Below are positions 17,650 through 28,160 of a stretch of 43,928 bases of DNA, piece after piece. Below the pieces are notes generated by a model, which was not told the origin of the DNA, did no database searches, and saw nothing but the letters and a program-made list of their open reading frames with translations. Origin of the DNA: Polyangiaceae bacterium (lineage in GTDB: Bacteria; Myxococcota_A; Polyangia; Polyangiales; Polyangiaceae); contig JAKLKA010000050.1 in assembly GCA_023150915.1 (NCBI GenBank), positions 1 to 43,928 of the forward strand, given 5' to 3'. Position 1 is the first letter of the stretch. Each line of letters begins with the position of its first letter. The translations under genes and the position numbers were made by a program.

Positions 17650-20010
17650 TCACTTGTAACCGCCGCCAGCGAGGGGGTCGCTGCCGAATGGCTTGAATCC
17701 AGTGTTCTGGCGGGCGTAGTACTGGCCGCCGATGTCGATGGCGCGGATCAGCGCGGTGCGCTCTTCGCGGGTCAGCGTCACACCCTTGTCTTCGGGGTGA
17801 AGCGTGCGAGTGCCACCCTTGACGCCCGGGTCGCTGAAGGGCTCACCCAGCTTCCACGCCGTCTTGTTCGGGTCCTTGGCCGACACCATGTTGATCTTCT
17901 CGATCATCACGCTGTTGCGCGCGTCGCTCGGGACTGCCCAGGCCGGCGGAACGGTGCCGGTGACCTGCATGTCGAGCTTCGTCCCGACTTCCATGCCCGC
18001 GGGGTAGAACAGCGACACGTAGCTCGCCGGGTAGGTGGCGACCTTGTTGTCGTACATCACCGTGATGGGCGTGGTGCTGAGGTCGAGCCGCGGGATCTGG
18101 TAGGGCGTGGTCTCGCCGGTCAGCGTGTTGCTCATCGTGACGGTGTAGTACTCGGTGGTGCCGGCGTTGTGGCAAGTCGCGCACTTGGCATCGAGGATCT
18201 TCTGGATCTCGTTGCCCTCGAAGCCCGCGTCGGCCTTGTACCAGGGGTACTCTTGACGCTTGGCGATCGCCTTGTTGAAGTTCATCGGGTGATCCGCCTT
18301 GCTCGGGTCGCCCTTGCCGGCCGCGGTGGTCAGCGCCTGAGCGCCCGGCTTCACGGGGGCCTTGCGGCTTTCGTGGCAGCCACCACACACGCGGTCTTCG
18401 CCCGGCATCGCCTGGATCCACAGGGTCTGGTTGCGGATCGCGAGCTCGAACTCGTCGACGGCCTGGAGGTGGATCGGCACGTAGGGCGGGACGGCCGCGA
18501 GCCACGAACCGTCGTCGTAGACCTCGGCTTCGCCCAAGATGGCGCCGCCTTCGGACATGGTCAGGCCGAACATCGTGACGCCGGTGGCGCCCTCGCTCGA
18601 GAAGCCCTCGATGATGCGCACCTTGACGGCCTGCTTCAGGGCCTCGTCCATCGGCGTGCTCTTGACGAACTGCGCGCCCTCGACGCTGTCGCCGTGGACC
18701 GCCGCCAGCGAGGTCTGCTTGATGTCGATCGAGCCCAAGACCGCGGGAACGGTGGAGTCCGGAGTGTCCTGGATCGAGCCGATGATCGGCGGCGCGGCCC
18801 GCTTCACCACCGGCTTCGCGTAGATCTCCCAGGTGCCTTCGTAGTCTTTGACCAGCTGGTTGGTGCGAGTCTGCGGGTCGTAGATGTAGACGCCGAAGTC
18901 CGGCGGGGTCTGCGAGAGCTCGTTCAGCTCGTTGACGAAGCCCTTGGCCCAACCGGTGAGGATGCGACCGTCCGGCAGCATGGTCGGCGCGCGGTAGCGA
19001 CCCACCGGCGAGGGGTCACGGCCCGTGGGCACGGCCTCGCTGAGCACGGTGTACTCCGGCTCTTCCTCGTAGAAGGCCGCCGGGTTGTCGGGGTTGCGGG
19101 CGTCGATCAGCACCAGCGCGCCAGCGTGGTTCGGCTGCTGGCGGTCGGCGGCCACCGCGATGAACATGTTCGCCGTGTTGGTCTCGACACCCTGCACCAG
19201 CGAGTTCGACGGCTTGCCGTGCTGGCCGCTGACTGCCGTCATCTGAGTGCAGTCCGGGTTGGCGGCAAACAGCTTCGAGTCGTTGACGTTCTCGAGGTGC
19301 TCCCAGCGGGTGAAGCCGACGCGACCATCTTGCATCGCGAACGGGCCAACGGTGTGCGACAGGTTCTGCGAGCACAGCTTGCGGTCGGCATCGCCACCAG
19401 ACACGGTCACGAACGCCAGCTGCGACACCTGCCGGCTGTGGTTGTACTCGTCGGCGCGAGTACCCATCTCGGTGTAGCCCTGGTTGGTGACGAACGCGAT
19501 CTTGTCGCCGGGGATCCAGGCCGGCTGAATGTCGTCCTGGTCGCCGAAGGTGAGCTGGTGGATCTCGAACTTGCCATCGTCGTTGGGCTGCAGCGCCGCC
19601 CAGTAGAGGTGGTACGAGTCGCTGCCGCTCTGCTTCATCGAGAACACGATCTTGGTGCCCTCGAAGTTCAGGTCCAGGCCGCCGATGTCGGCCGTCTTGA
19701 AGTCCTCGATGATGTTGGCGGTGTCACCCGTCGACAGGTTCAGGACCTCGAGGCGCCCGCCGGGGACGAAGCGGTCGTAGTCCAGAACCTGGCCTTCGCC
19801 ATCGGCCACGTGGACGTTCCACGAGCCATCCTCGTTCTGCGACATCGTCTGGCGCACCGCGTAGACGAGTTGCTTCACGTTCTTGATTGCGGGGCCATCA
19901 CTCTCTTCCCCCTTGTCGCTGGAGCAGCTCGCTGCGGTCAGACCGAGCGCTACCAGGAAGGGGAGGGTGAGGGCGCGAACCACGCGACGACGGGAAGAGC
20001 TCTGAGCCAT
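17650..20010 (-). CDS. Hydrazine-synthase-alpha-like diheme c-type lipoprotein
   Basis: This 786-aa exported protein has a lipobox ending at Cys29 (LTAASC). Residues about 45-400 show TolB-like propeller features (VFSMKQSGSDSYHLYW, QLTFGDQDDIQPAW, GRYRAPTMLPDGRILTGW). A middle domain follows that resembles the one named after hydrazine synthase subunit alpha. Two c-type heme motifs are visible: C542xxCH546 (VCGGCHESR) and C610xxCH614 (KCATCHNAG). A good ribosome binding site (GGAGG) precedes the ATG. Proteins of this architecture occur widely in bacteria without anammox, so hydrazine synthesis is not implied; outer-membrane or periplasmic redox function is inferred. It is the first gene of an operon with the HEAT-repeat protein. 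Confidence 0.8.
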   Translation of the reverse strand: MAQSSSRRRVVRALTLPFLVALGLTAASCSSDKGEESDGPAIKNVKQLVYAVRQTMSQNEDGSWNVHVADGEGQVLDYDRFVPGGRLEVLNLSTGDTANIIEDFKTADIGGLDLNFEGTKIVFSMKQSGSDSYHLYWAALQPNDDGKFEIHQLTFGDQDDIQPAWIPGDKIAFVTNQGYTEMGTRADEYNHSRQVSQLAFVTVSGGDADRKLCSQNLSHTVGPFAMQDGRVGFTRWEHLENVNDSKLFAANPDCTQMTAVSGQHGKPSNSLVQGVETNTANMFIAVAADRQQPNHAGALVLIDARNPDNPAAFYEEEPEYTVLSEAVPTGRDPSPVGRYRAPTMLPDGRILTGWAKGFVNELNELSQTPPDFGVYIYDPQTRTNQLVKDYEGTWEIYAKPVVKRAAPPIIGSIQDTPDSTVPAVLGSIDIKQTSLAAVHGDSVEGAQFVKSTPMDEALKQAVKVRIIEGFSSEGATGVTMFGLTMSEGGAILGEAEVYDDGSWLAAVPPYVPIHLQAVDEFELAIRNQTLWIQAMPGEDRVCGGCHESRKAPVKPGAQALTTAAGKGDPSKADHPMNFNKAIAKRQEYPWYKADAGFEGNEIQKILDAKCATCHNAGTTEYYTVTMSNTLTGETTPYQIPRLDLSTTPITVMYDNKVATYPASYVSLFYPAGMEVGTKLDMQVTGTVPPAWAVPSDARNSVMIEKINMVSAKDPNKTAWKLGEPFSDPGVKGGTRTLHPEDKGVTLTREERTALIRAIDIGGQYYARQNTGFKPFGSDPLAGGGYK

Positions 20011-20105
20011 GGGTTTCCTCCGAGGGGCCTTGCCCCGCCCATCCCAAAAGCAGAATCCAGGCCAAGCAGAAACATCGAGGAAACCAGGTAGTCCATTCGC
20101 CCACC

Positions 20106-20179
20106 GTGGGGACGCGCCCCCACTACCCCGTGGGGCTGCGGGGGCCGCTGCCCCCTGGCCCGCCGGCCTCGCCGGCCCG
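20106..20179. other. Cluster of GC-rich palindromes upstream of hisIE
   Basis: Three adjacent inverted repeats occur in the divergent region between the diheme lipoprotein gene and hisIE. The first is GTGGGG/CCCCAC around a 6-base loop (20106-20123). The second is GGGGG/CCCCC around CCGCTG (20140-20155). The third is a GGCC/GGCC ladder (20157-20179). They end about 12 bp before the hisIE start. They could be a leader structure, a repetitive palindromic element, or base-composition noise. Confidence 0.35.
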
Positions 20180-20191
20180 TAGAGTGGGTGG

Positions 20192-20854
20192 GTGGAACTC
20201 CGATGGGACGAGCGCGGGCTGATCGTGGTGGTGGCTCAGGATCACCTCACGGGCGAGGTGCGGATGGTGGCGTGGATGAACCGCGAAGCGCTGGCGGCCA
20301 CGCGGGAGTGCGGGTTTGCCACGTTTTTCAGCCGCTCGCGCGGCAAGCTCTGGCAGAAGGGTGAGACCAGCCGCAATCGATTGAAGGTGCATGGCATCGC
20401 CGCCGACTGCGACGGCGACACGCTGTTGCTCTCGGTCGAGCCCGAAGGCCCTTCGTGCCACACCGGCCGGGCGAGCTGCTTCTTCCAGTCGCCCGAGGGC
20501 GAACCGCGGGACCCCGCGCCGACCTTGCTCGCGCTCCAGGCGGTGATCGCCGCACGGGCGAGCAGTAGTGCGGAAAAGAGCTACACGCGGGCACTGCTCG
20601 ACGGTGGTGCGCCCCAGATCGGCGAGAAGCTCAGAGAAGAGGCGGCCGAGCTCGCGGATGCGATCGCCGAAGAGTCGGCAGAGCGTGTCGCAGCCGAGAG
20701 CGCGGACGTGCTCTTCCACCTGCTGGTCGGTCTCGAAGCGCGCCAGATCCCGTTTCGCGAAGTGCTTCGTGAGCTGGCTCGCCGCGCGGGCACCAGCGGA
20801 CACGCGGAGAAGGCGGCCCGCAAGGACGGGGGCGCCGGCCCACAGCAGGTTTGA
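20192..20854 (+). CDS. hisI: Bifunctional HisIE (phosphoribosyl-AMP cyclohydrolase / -ATP pyrophosphatase)
   Basis: This fusion catalyses the second and third steps of histidine biosynthesis. The HisI half (about residues 1-110) shows MVAWMNREAL, SRSRGKLWQKGETS and the metal-binding region DCDGDTLLL...GPSCHTGRASCF. The HisE half (about 115-200) has the helical EKLREEAAEL and ADVLFHLLVGL motifs of the MazG-like pyrophosphatase. The 220-aa length is typical of HisIE. The GTG at 20192 is used because the conserved N-terminus begins immediately. No other his genes are nearby, so it is a detached member of the pathway. Confidence 0.93.
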   Translation: MELRWDERGLIVVVAQDHLTGEVRMVAWMNREALAATRECGFATFFSRSRGKLWQKGETSRNRLKVHGIAADCDGDTLLLSVEPEGPSCHTGRASCFFQSPEGEPRDPAPTLLALQAVIAARASSSAEKSYTRALLDGGAPQIGEKLREEAAELADAIAEESAERVAAESADVLFHLLVGLEARQIPFREVLRELARRAGTSGHAEKAARKDGGAGPQQV

Positions 20855-20941
20855 CCCTGCTCCAAGTGGCCGATATTGTGGGCTCCTCGCGTTTGCGCCC
20901 CCCGGCCATCTCGGTCGGATCCTCCCCGCGGAAAGTTGCCA

Positions 20942-23083
<2,142 letters not shown>

Positions 23084-23086
23084 GCC

Positions 23087-23163
23087 TGGCACGCCCGGAG
23101 GGACTCGAACCCCCGACCACCGGATTAGAAATCCAGCGCTCTATCCAGCTGAGCTACGGGCGC
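23087..23163 (-). tRNA. tRNA-Arg(TCT)
   Basis: The minus strand folds as a tRNA. The acceptor stem is GCGCCCG with CGGGCGT (last pair G-T). The D arm contains AGCTCAGCTGGATAGAGC and the anticodon stem-loop CTGGATTTCTAATCCGG has anticodon TCT. The T arm GGGGGTTCGAGTCCCTC has the canonical TTCGA loop. The discriminator base is G and an encoded CCA follows (23087-23089). The variable loop is short, as expected for a class I tRNA. TCT reads AGA and AGG, rare codons in a genome of this composition. Confidence 0.95.
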
Positions 23164-23213
23164 AGGCCGGTTTCAACTGTCACATTCGGACGGCGATTTC
23201 AAAGGGAAGCGGG

Positions 23214-23495
23214 ATGGACCAGGACAGAAGGGCGATCCTCGGGCGGCGGGCGCGGCTGATGGCCGCCGCACTCGCTGGCGCGGGCCTGGGCGGGGCCCCC
23301 AGCTGTGCCGCCGAGCAGAAGCCCGCCGCGTGCCTCGAGCCTCCGCAGCAGGTCGAGGTGATCGTGCCCGAGCCGGATGCCGGACCGACGGACGAGCCCG
23401 CCGACGCGGCGCTCCCCGCGCGCAGCCCCCTGCCCGATGCCGGCGCGCCGAAACCCCGCGACCCGTCGCCGCGGATCTGCCTCAGCGAGTGGTGA
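23214..23495 (+). CDS. Small exported protein, possible lipoprotein
   Basis: This 93-aa protein has an Arg-rich N-terminus (RRAILGRRARLM), then a short hydrophobic stretch (AAALAGAGLGGAPSC) that could be a lipoprotein signal with Cys31, and possibly a twin-arginine one. The rest is Pro/Asp/Ala-rich and looks disordered, ending with a single Cys near the C-terminus. A purine-rich site (AAGGGAAG) precedes the ATG. It lies between the tRNA gene and the MFS transporter. Function unknown. Confidence 0.55.
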   Translation: MDQDRRAILGRRARLMAAALAGAGLGGAPSCAAEQKPAACLEPPQQVEVIVPEPDAGPTDEPADAALPARSPLPDAGAPKPRDPSPRICLSEW

Positions 23496-23545
23496 CGTCA
23501 CTCATTCGTCACCCCCTGGCGCGGGCGGTCGGTTAGGGTCGGCGT

Positions 23546-24751
23546 GTGCCGCGCTATCGCTGGGTGGTCTGGGCTCTCAGCTGGGTCGCGTACGCCTCGT
23601 ACTACACCGGGCGCAAGGGGCTCAGCGTTGCCAAGAAGTCGCTGCACGACAAGCTGGGGGTGAGCGAGGGCGCGCTCGGCGCCATCGACACGGCTTACCT
23701 CGCGGCCTATTCGGTCGGGCAGTTCGCCTCGGGCTTCGCCGGCGATCGGGTCGGGGCGCGACGACTGATCGGCGCCGGCATGCTGGCCTCGGCCGCCGCG
23801 TGCGCCGCCTTCGGTGCGTCGAGCACCGCCCTCTTGTTCGCAGCGTTCTTCTGCCTGAACGGCCTGGCTCAGTCCACGGGCTGGCCCGGCACCACGCGGG
23901 CGATGGCCGAGTGGACCACCCGAGAGAACCGCGGCACCGTCATGGCCTTCTGGGCCACCTGCTACCAGGTGGGCGGCATCGTGGCGACCGCGCTCGCGGC
24001 ATTCTTGCTGGGGCGCTACGGCTGGCGCGCAGCGTTCTTCGGCCCGGCGGTGTGGCTGGGCATCGTGGGCGTCGCCGTCTGGATCTGGCTCGCACCGGGG
24101 CCCGAGCACGGCGACCCCGGCCAGCACGTGGCCGAAGAGCGGCGGGTCGCTCAGCGCGCCGTGCTGAGAAACCCGGTGCTCTGGTGCTACGGCGCCAGCT
24201 ACTGCAGCATCAAGTTCATCCGCTACGCGCTCCTGTTCTGGCTGCCGTACTTCCTGGCGAAGAAGCGCGGGTACGGCGAAGAGCAAGCGGGCTACGTCTC
24301 GGTGGCGTTCGAGGTCGGCGGCGTGGTGGGGGTGATCGCGCTGGGGATAGCGTCGGACCGACTGCGGCACTACTCGCGCTCTCTGCTCTCGGCGGTGGGG
24401 CTGGTCGCGCTGATGGCGGCGCTGCTCTTCTACTCGCGCATCGGCTCGAGCTCGATCTGGGCCAACGTGATCGGCCTGGCGCTGATCGGCGCCGCGCTGT
24501 TCGGACCCGACGCGCTGCTCTCGGGCGCTGCATCGCAAGACGCCGGCGGCCCGCACGCCGCGGCGACGGCCACCGGCTTCGTCAACGGCATGGGCTCACT
24601 GGGCTCGGTGCTGGAAGGGCTGGTGGTCCCTGCGATCAGCAAGCGCTACGGCTGGGAGGCCGTGTTCCAGCTGTTCATCGCGCTGGCGCTGCTCGGGGCG
24701 CTCTGCCTGGTGCCCACGCTCAGATCGGCCTCGGCCGCGCGCAGCCCCTGA
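23546..24751 (+). CDS. MFS transporter, organophosphate:phosphate antiporter type
   Basis: This 401-aa inner-membrane protein has about 12 hydrophobic helices. The N-terminus (YASYYTGRKGLSVAKK) and the helix 2-3 loop (GFAGDRVGARRLIGAG) match the GlpT/UhpT-like OPA branch, as do the helix 4-5 regions (GLAQSTGWPGTTRAMAEW and FWATCYQVGG). OPA members exchange sugar phosphates or glycerol 3-phosphate for phosphate, but the substrate here is unproven. The length is slightly shorter than that of GlpT. It starts with GTG at 23546. Its stop directly abuts the stop of the convergent transferase gene (TGATCA). Confidence 0.87.
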   Translation: MPRYRWVVWALSWVAYASYYTGRKGLSVAKKSLHDKLGVSEGALGAIDTAYLAAYSVGQFASGFAGDRVGARRLIGAGMLASAAACAAFGASSTALLFAAFFCLNGLAQSTGWPGTTRAMAEWTTRENRGTVMAFWATCYQVGGIVATALAAFLLGRYGWRAAFFGPAVWLGIVGVAVWIWLAPGPEHGDPGQHVAEERRVAQRAVLRNPVLWCYGASYCSIKFIRYALLFWLPYFLAKKRGYGEEQAGYVSVAFEVGGVVGVIALGIASDRLRHYSRSLLSAVGLVALMAALLFYSRIGSSSIWANVIGLALIGAALFGPDALLSGAASQDAGGPHAAATATGFVNGMGSLGSVLEGLVVPAISKRYGWEAVFQLFIALALLGALCLVPTLRSASAARSP

Positions 24752-25477
24752 TCACTCGAAGCGTTGCCACAGGCCGCCGATCAGCCGCTCGTGCGGCAGG
24801 AAGCGGGCCTTGTACCGCATCCGGTCGCACTCGCCGATGTACAGGCCCAGGTACAGGTACTCGAGGCCCCAGGCCAGGCACAGCTCGACCTGCTTCATGA
24901 TGGAGAAAGTGCCGATGCCCAGCGCTTCGTGGGCTGGGTCGTAATAGCAGTACACCGCCGAAAGCGCCGACTCGGCGCGGTCGGTGACGGCAACGCCGAC
25001 CAGCTCGCCCGCCAGCGAGTAGCGCAGCTCGAAGGACTCGCAGCACGAGGCGACCAGGAAGTCGGTGTAGTCCGAGGCTTCGATCTGCCGGGCTTCGTCC
25101 ACCAAGCCGCGCCCCAGCTTGTGCAGGTTGTACAGCCGCACCCGCGCGTCGTCGGTGACGGTCGGCCCGATCTCGACCGTTAGCGCGCCGGCCGCCCGCC
25201 GCACGTTGCGACGCAGCGAGCGGCCGACTCTGAGCTCGCGCACCGGGATGCGGATCGGCTCGCACGCATTGCACTCCGGGCACTCGGGTCGGTAGAGCAC
25301 CAGACCCTGCCGGCGATCGCCCGCGTGCAGGCGCTGATCCAGCTCGATGCGGCTGAGCTCGCGAATGGGCAGCCGCAGGGGCAGGCGTGACGTGCGCTCG
25401 GGCAAATACGGGCAGCGACTCGGCTTGTCGAGCACCAAGAGCTCTGGCGGCTCCCCCGGGAGCAGCGGAATGCTCAT
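24752..25477 (-). CDS. bpt: Aspartate/glutamate leucyltransferase (Bpt) or arginyl-protein transferase
   Basis: This enzyme transfers an amino acid from aminoacyl-tRNA to protein N-terminal acidic residues, creating an N-degron for ClpS/ClpAP. The family signature is visible: CPYLPERTSRLPLR near the N-terminus, then the Cys-rich YRPECPECNACEPIRIPV and RSLRRNVRR. The C-terminal GNAT-like fold has AVYCYYDP, LGIGTFSIMKQVE and the terminal YKARFLPHERL. The length of 241 aa fits Bpt. Leu versus Arg as donor cannot be told from sequence alone. It is the last gene of a coupled operon; its ATG overlaps the amidohydrolase stop by 4 bp. Confidence 0.9.
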   Translation of the reverse strand: MSIPLLPGEPPELLVLDKPSRCPYLPERTSRLPLRLPIRELSRIELDQRLHAGDRRQGLVLYRPECPECNACEPIRIPVRELRVGRSLRRNVRRAAGALTVEIGPTVTDDARVRLYNLHKLGRGLVDEARQIEASDYTDFLVASCCESFELRYSLAGELVGVAVTDRAESALSAVYCYYDPAHEALGIGTFSIMKQVELCLAWGLEYLYLGLYIGECDRMRYKARFLPHERLIGGLWQRFE

Positions 25478-26805
25478 GCGAGCTTCGCCCGGCGCGAAAG
25501 GCGTGGCGCCTGCTCACGGGCGATTCGCACGACGCGGTCGGCGTCCAACGTGACGAGCTGGCCGGCGGCGACCACCGGGCACCCGCCGACGAAGACGTGC
25601 TCGACGTCCCGCGCCTGGGTCGCGTAGACCAGCGTGCTCACCGGATCCGGGGCCGGTGCGGCGTGCGGCGCCGCGGTGCCGACCACCACCAGATCGGCCC
25701 GCTTGCCCACCTCGAGCGAGCCGATCTCGTGGGCCAAGCCCAGCACGCGCGCGCCGTCGATGGTCGCCATGCGCAGCACCTCTCGAGCCGGGAGAACGCC
25801 GGGGCCCACCGTGCCCGCCGAGACCAGCGCCGCGTGGCGCATCTCGAGCCAGGGGTCGAGGTTGTTGTTGCACGGAGCTCCGTCGGCCCCGAGCCCGACG
25901 GTCACGCCCGCGGCGCGCATGCGCGCGACCCGTGCGATCCCGCTGCCCAGCTTCAGGTTGGCGGACGGACAGTGGACGACGCGGGTCTCGTCGTCGGCAA
26001 GGCGCTTCATCTGTGCTGGCGTCAGCTGTACCCCGTGGGCGATGGACGCGCGCGGGCCGAACAGACCCCAGCGCCGGAGCAGCACCACGTCGTCGGCACC
26101 CAGCGCACCTCGGACCGCGTGCCGCTCGCCGGGGTGCTCGGCCGCATGGGTGTGCATCACGGCGTTCGACGCCCGCGCCCGCTCGCACGCGCCACGGATC
26201 AACCGCTCGGAGCAAGAGAGGATGAAGCGCGGGATCCAGGCATAGTGGACCCGACCCGAGGCGTGCCCCGCCCAGCGCCGCTCGAGGCCTTCCGCGTCGG
26301 AGAGTGCCCGGGCCGTGCTCTCTTTCAGGACCCGCGGCACCCCCGCGCCGGCGTCCATCAACGTCTTGCCGCCGACCACCCGGATGCCGGAGCGCACGCA
26401 GGCGTCGAACACCACGTCGTGGTGGTGCACCGTGCCCAGGTCGAGCAGCGCGGTGGTTCCAGCCAGCAGCATCTCGGCCAGGCCGAGCTCGGCGCTGGCG
26501 CGAATGCTGGCCTCGTCGTGAGCGGCCTCGAGGGGCCAGATCCGTCGCCTCAGCCAGTCGAGCAAGGGAAGGTCGTCGGCCATGCCACGCATCAACACCT
26601 GACACAGGTGAACGTGGGCCATGACCAACCCGGGCAGCACGATGCGATCACGACCGTCGACCACCCGCGCCTTCGACCCGGCGCGCACTCGGCCTAGGCC
26701 CGCGAGCCGCCCGTCGCGGATCAAGAGGTCGCCACGGAGCACCCGGTCGGCAGCGTCGCAGGTGACCAGTGTCGCCCCGCGGATCAGCGTTTCGCCCGTG
26801 GTCAT
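25474..26805 (-). CDS. TRZ/ATZ-family amidohydrolase (nucleobase/nucleoside deaminase-like)
   Basis: This 443-aa member of the amidohydrolase superfamily is related to MTA/SAH deaminases and the hydroxyatrazine-type hydrolases. Metal ligands are seen in AHVHLCQ (HxH), MHTHAAEH and IAHGVQL. The final Asp lies in GLGADGAPCNNNLDP, and MRGMADDLPLLDWL is the family loop. The C-terminal beta cap has VGKRADLVVV. The start is the ATG at 26805, inside the ATGA shared with cdd; the frame is open further upstream but only in cdd antiparallel frames. Context (purine phosphorylase and cytidine deaminase upstream) suggests a purine or nucleoside substrate, which is inference. Confidence 0.85.
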   Translation of the reverse strand: MTTGETLIRGATLVTCDAADRVLRGDLLIRDGRLAGLGRVRAGSKARVVDGRDRIVLPGLVMAHVHLCQVLMRGMADDLPLLDWLRRRIWPLEAAHDEASIRASAELGLAEMLLAGTTALLDLGTVHHHDVVFDACVRSGIRVVGGKTLMDAGAGVPRVLKESTARALSDAEGLERRWAGHASGRVHYAWIPRFILSCSERLIRGACERARASNAVMHTHAAEHPGERHAVRGALGADDVVLLRRWGLFGPRASIAHGVQLTPAQMKRLADDETRVVHCPSANLKLGSGIARVARMRAAGVTVGLGADGAPCNNNLDPWLEMRHAALVSAGTVGPGVLPAREVLRMATIDGARVLGLAHEIGSLEVGKRADLVVVGTAAPHAAPAPDPVSTLVYATQARDVEHVFVGGCPVVAAGQLVTLDADRVVRIAREQAPRLSRRAKLA

Positions 26806-27194
26806 CGCTCGAACACGAACGCTTCGGGCAAGAGCGCGGCAAGTGTGGTCTGTCTGCGGGCAGTGGGCGTGGTCGAGACAATCACGGCACCCGGTCCGAA
26901 CTCTTGGATCACTTGCCGACAGATGCCGCAAGGCATTGCCGGCGCTTCCGCCTCGGTGTGGACAGCCACGGCCACGATCTCGCGCTCGCCCGCCGCAATC
27001 GCGGCCCCGATGGCGTTGCGCTCGGCGCACACCGTGGCGCCAAAGCTGGCGTTCTCGACGTTGCACCCCACATAGGCTTGGCCGCTGGCTGCGCGCACCG
27101 CCGCACCGACTCGAAACCGCGAGTAGGGCGCGTGAGCGCGCAACATCACGCCTTGGGCCAAAGCTTCGAGCGCGGGGAGATCGAGCTCGGTCAT
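26802..27194 (-). CDS. cdd: Cytidine deaminase
   Basis: This enzyme deaminates cytidine and deoxycytidine to uridine and deoxyuridine in pyrimidine salvage. The small 130-aa form is the homotetrameric type. Motifs are YSRFRVGAAV, GCNVENASFG, the zinc and catalytic site CAERNAI (Cys ligand and catalytic Glu), and PCGICRQ (two Cys ligands). The start ATG overlaps the TGA of the upstream purine phosphorylase gene. Its own TGA overlaps the ATG of the amidohydrolase, giving strong translational coupling on both sides. Confidence 0.95.
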   Translation of the reverse strand: MTELDLPALEALAQGVMLRAHAPYSRFRVGAAVRAASGQAYVGCNVENASFGATVCAERNAIGAAIAAGEREIVAVAVHTEAEAPAMPCGICRQVIQEFGPGAVIVSTTPTARRQTTLAALLPEAFVFER

Positions 27195-28018
27195 GATGCC
27201 AGCCGCGCGACCTTTTCGACCCACTTGCCGAGCAGCGAGGTGAACGTGGCGCGCGTCTTGTTTGCGGTCGCCTCGACCTCCGAGTGATCGAGCAGCGTGG
27301 GCGACAGGCCCGCGCCCAGGTTGGTGATGCAGCTCATGGCTCCCACCCGGACACCGCGGTGCCTCAGCACCAGCACCTCGGGGACGGTGCTCATCCCGAC
27401 GGCGTCGGCGCCCAGCGTGCGCAGCATGCGGATCTCGGCCGGTGTCTCGTAGCTGGGGCCGAGCAGCCCGGCGTACACGCCCTCTTGCAGCTTCACGCCC
27501 AGCTCGGCGGCGGCCTCGCGGGCCGCGGCGCAGATCGGCGGGTCGTAGGCCCGGGTCATGTCCGGAAAACGCGGCCCGGCGGCGTCGTCGTTGCGGCCCA
27601 CGAGGGGGTTTCGCCCCATGAGGTTCAGGTGATCGACGATCAGCATCAGGTCGCCGGGCGCAAAGCCCGCCTGGATGCCCCCTGCCGCGTTGGTGAGCAC
27701 GACCGCCCGGCAGCCGAGCTCCGAGAGCAGTCGCACACCGAACGTGACCCGGTCGAGGTCGTGCCCCTCGTACAGGTGGACGCGGCCCTGCAGGCACGCG
27801 ACGCTCGCCTCGCCCACCTTGCCCAGGCACAGATTGCCCGAGTGCCCCACCACCGACGACTGCGGCATGTGTGGGATGTCGGCGTAGGGCACCTTCACCA
27901 GTCCGGAGAGGGAGTCGCCGAACGCGCCGAGCCCAGAACCGAGCACCACGCCCACTTGGGGAGCCGGCGCCGCCAGGGCTCGGACCCGCGCCGCCGCTTC
28001 GACGAGGTCTTTGGCCAT
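27191..28018 (-). CDS. punA: Purine nucleoside phosphorylase (trimeric, PunA type)
   Basis: This enzyme splits inosine or guanosine with phosphate to the base and ribose 1-phosphate. The phosphate-binding region GVVLGSGLG is near residue 24. The pattern continues with HSGNL, GRVHLYEGH and TNAAGGI, then the signature LLGPSYETPAEIRMLRTLGADAVGMSTVPEV with the catalytic Glu and Met of the purine site, and the closing TNLGAGL. The 275-aa length suits the homotrimeric family (MTAP/PNP). It is the first gene of the four-gene operon and divergent from the small basic protein at 28161. Confidence 0.95.
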   Translation of the reverse strand: MAKDLVEAAARVRALAAPAPQVGVVLGSGLGAFGDSLSGLVKVPYADIPHMPQSSVVGHSGNLCLGKVGEASVACLQGRVHLYEGHDLDRVTFGVRLLSELGCRAVVLTNAAGGIQAGFAPGDLMLIVDHLNLMGRNPLVGRNDDAAGPRFPDMTRAYDPPICAAAREAAAELGVKLQEGVYAGLLGPSYETPAEIRMLRTLGADAVGMSTVPEVLVLRHRGVRVGAMSCITNLGAGLSPTLLDHSEVEATANKTRATFTSLLGKWVEKVARLAS

Positions 28019-28160
28019 CGCGACGGAAGACTCCCAAAAGCGCCGGAGGTCACAAAGCGGATTCTCGCGCTGCGGTCCGAACGGCGCGTGCTATGGTCCG
28101 CGCCCCTCGCCGCCTGCCGGCGGCCCCAGCCCGCGGCCCCAAGGCCGCCCCATCGTTGCC

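Noticed and set aside
17650-20010. True hydrazine synthase/anammox locus
   Set aside because: No beta/gamma subunits, hydrazine dehydrogenase or other anammox genes are present; only a related domain is suggested.
17596-20091. Long plus-strand open frame antisense to the diheme lipoprotein
   Set aside because: The translation is Arg/Val/His/Leu-rich without motifs, and the minus strand has a lipobox, heme motifs and a ribosome binding site. Long antisense frames are expected in GC-rich DNA.
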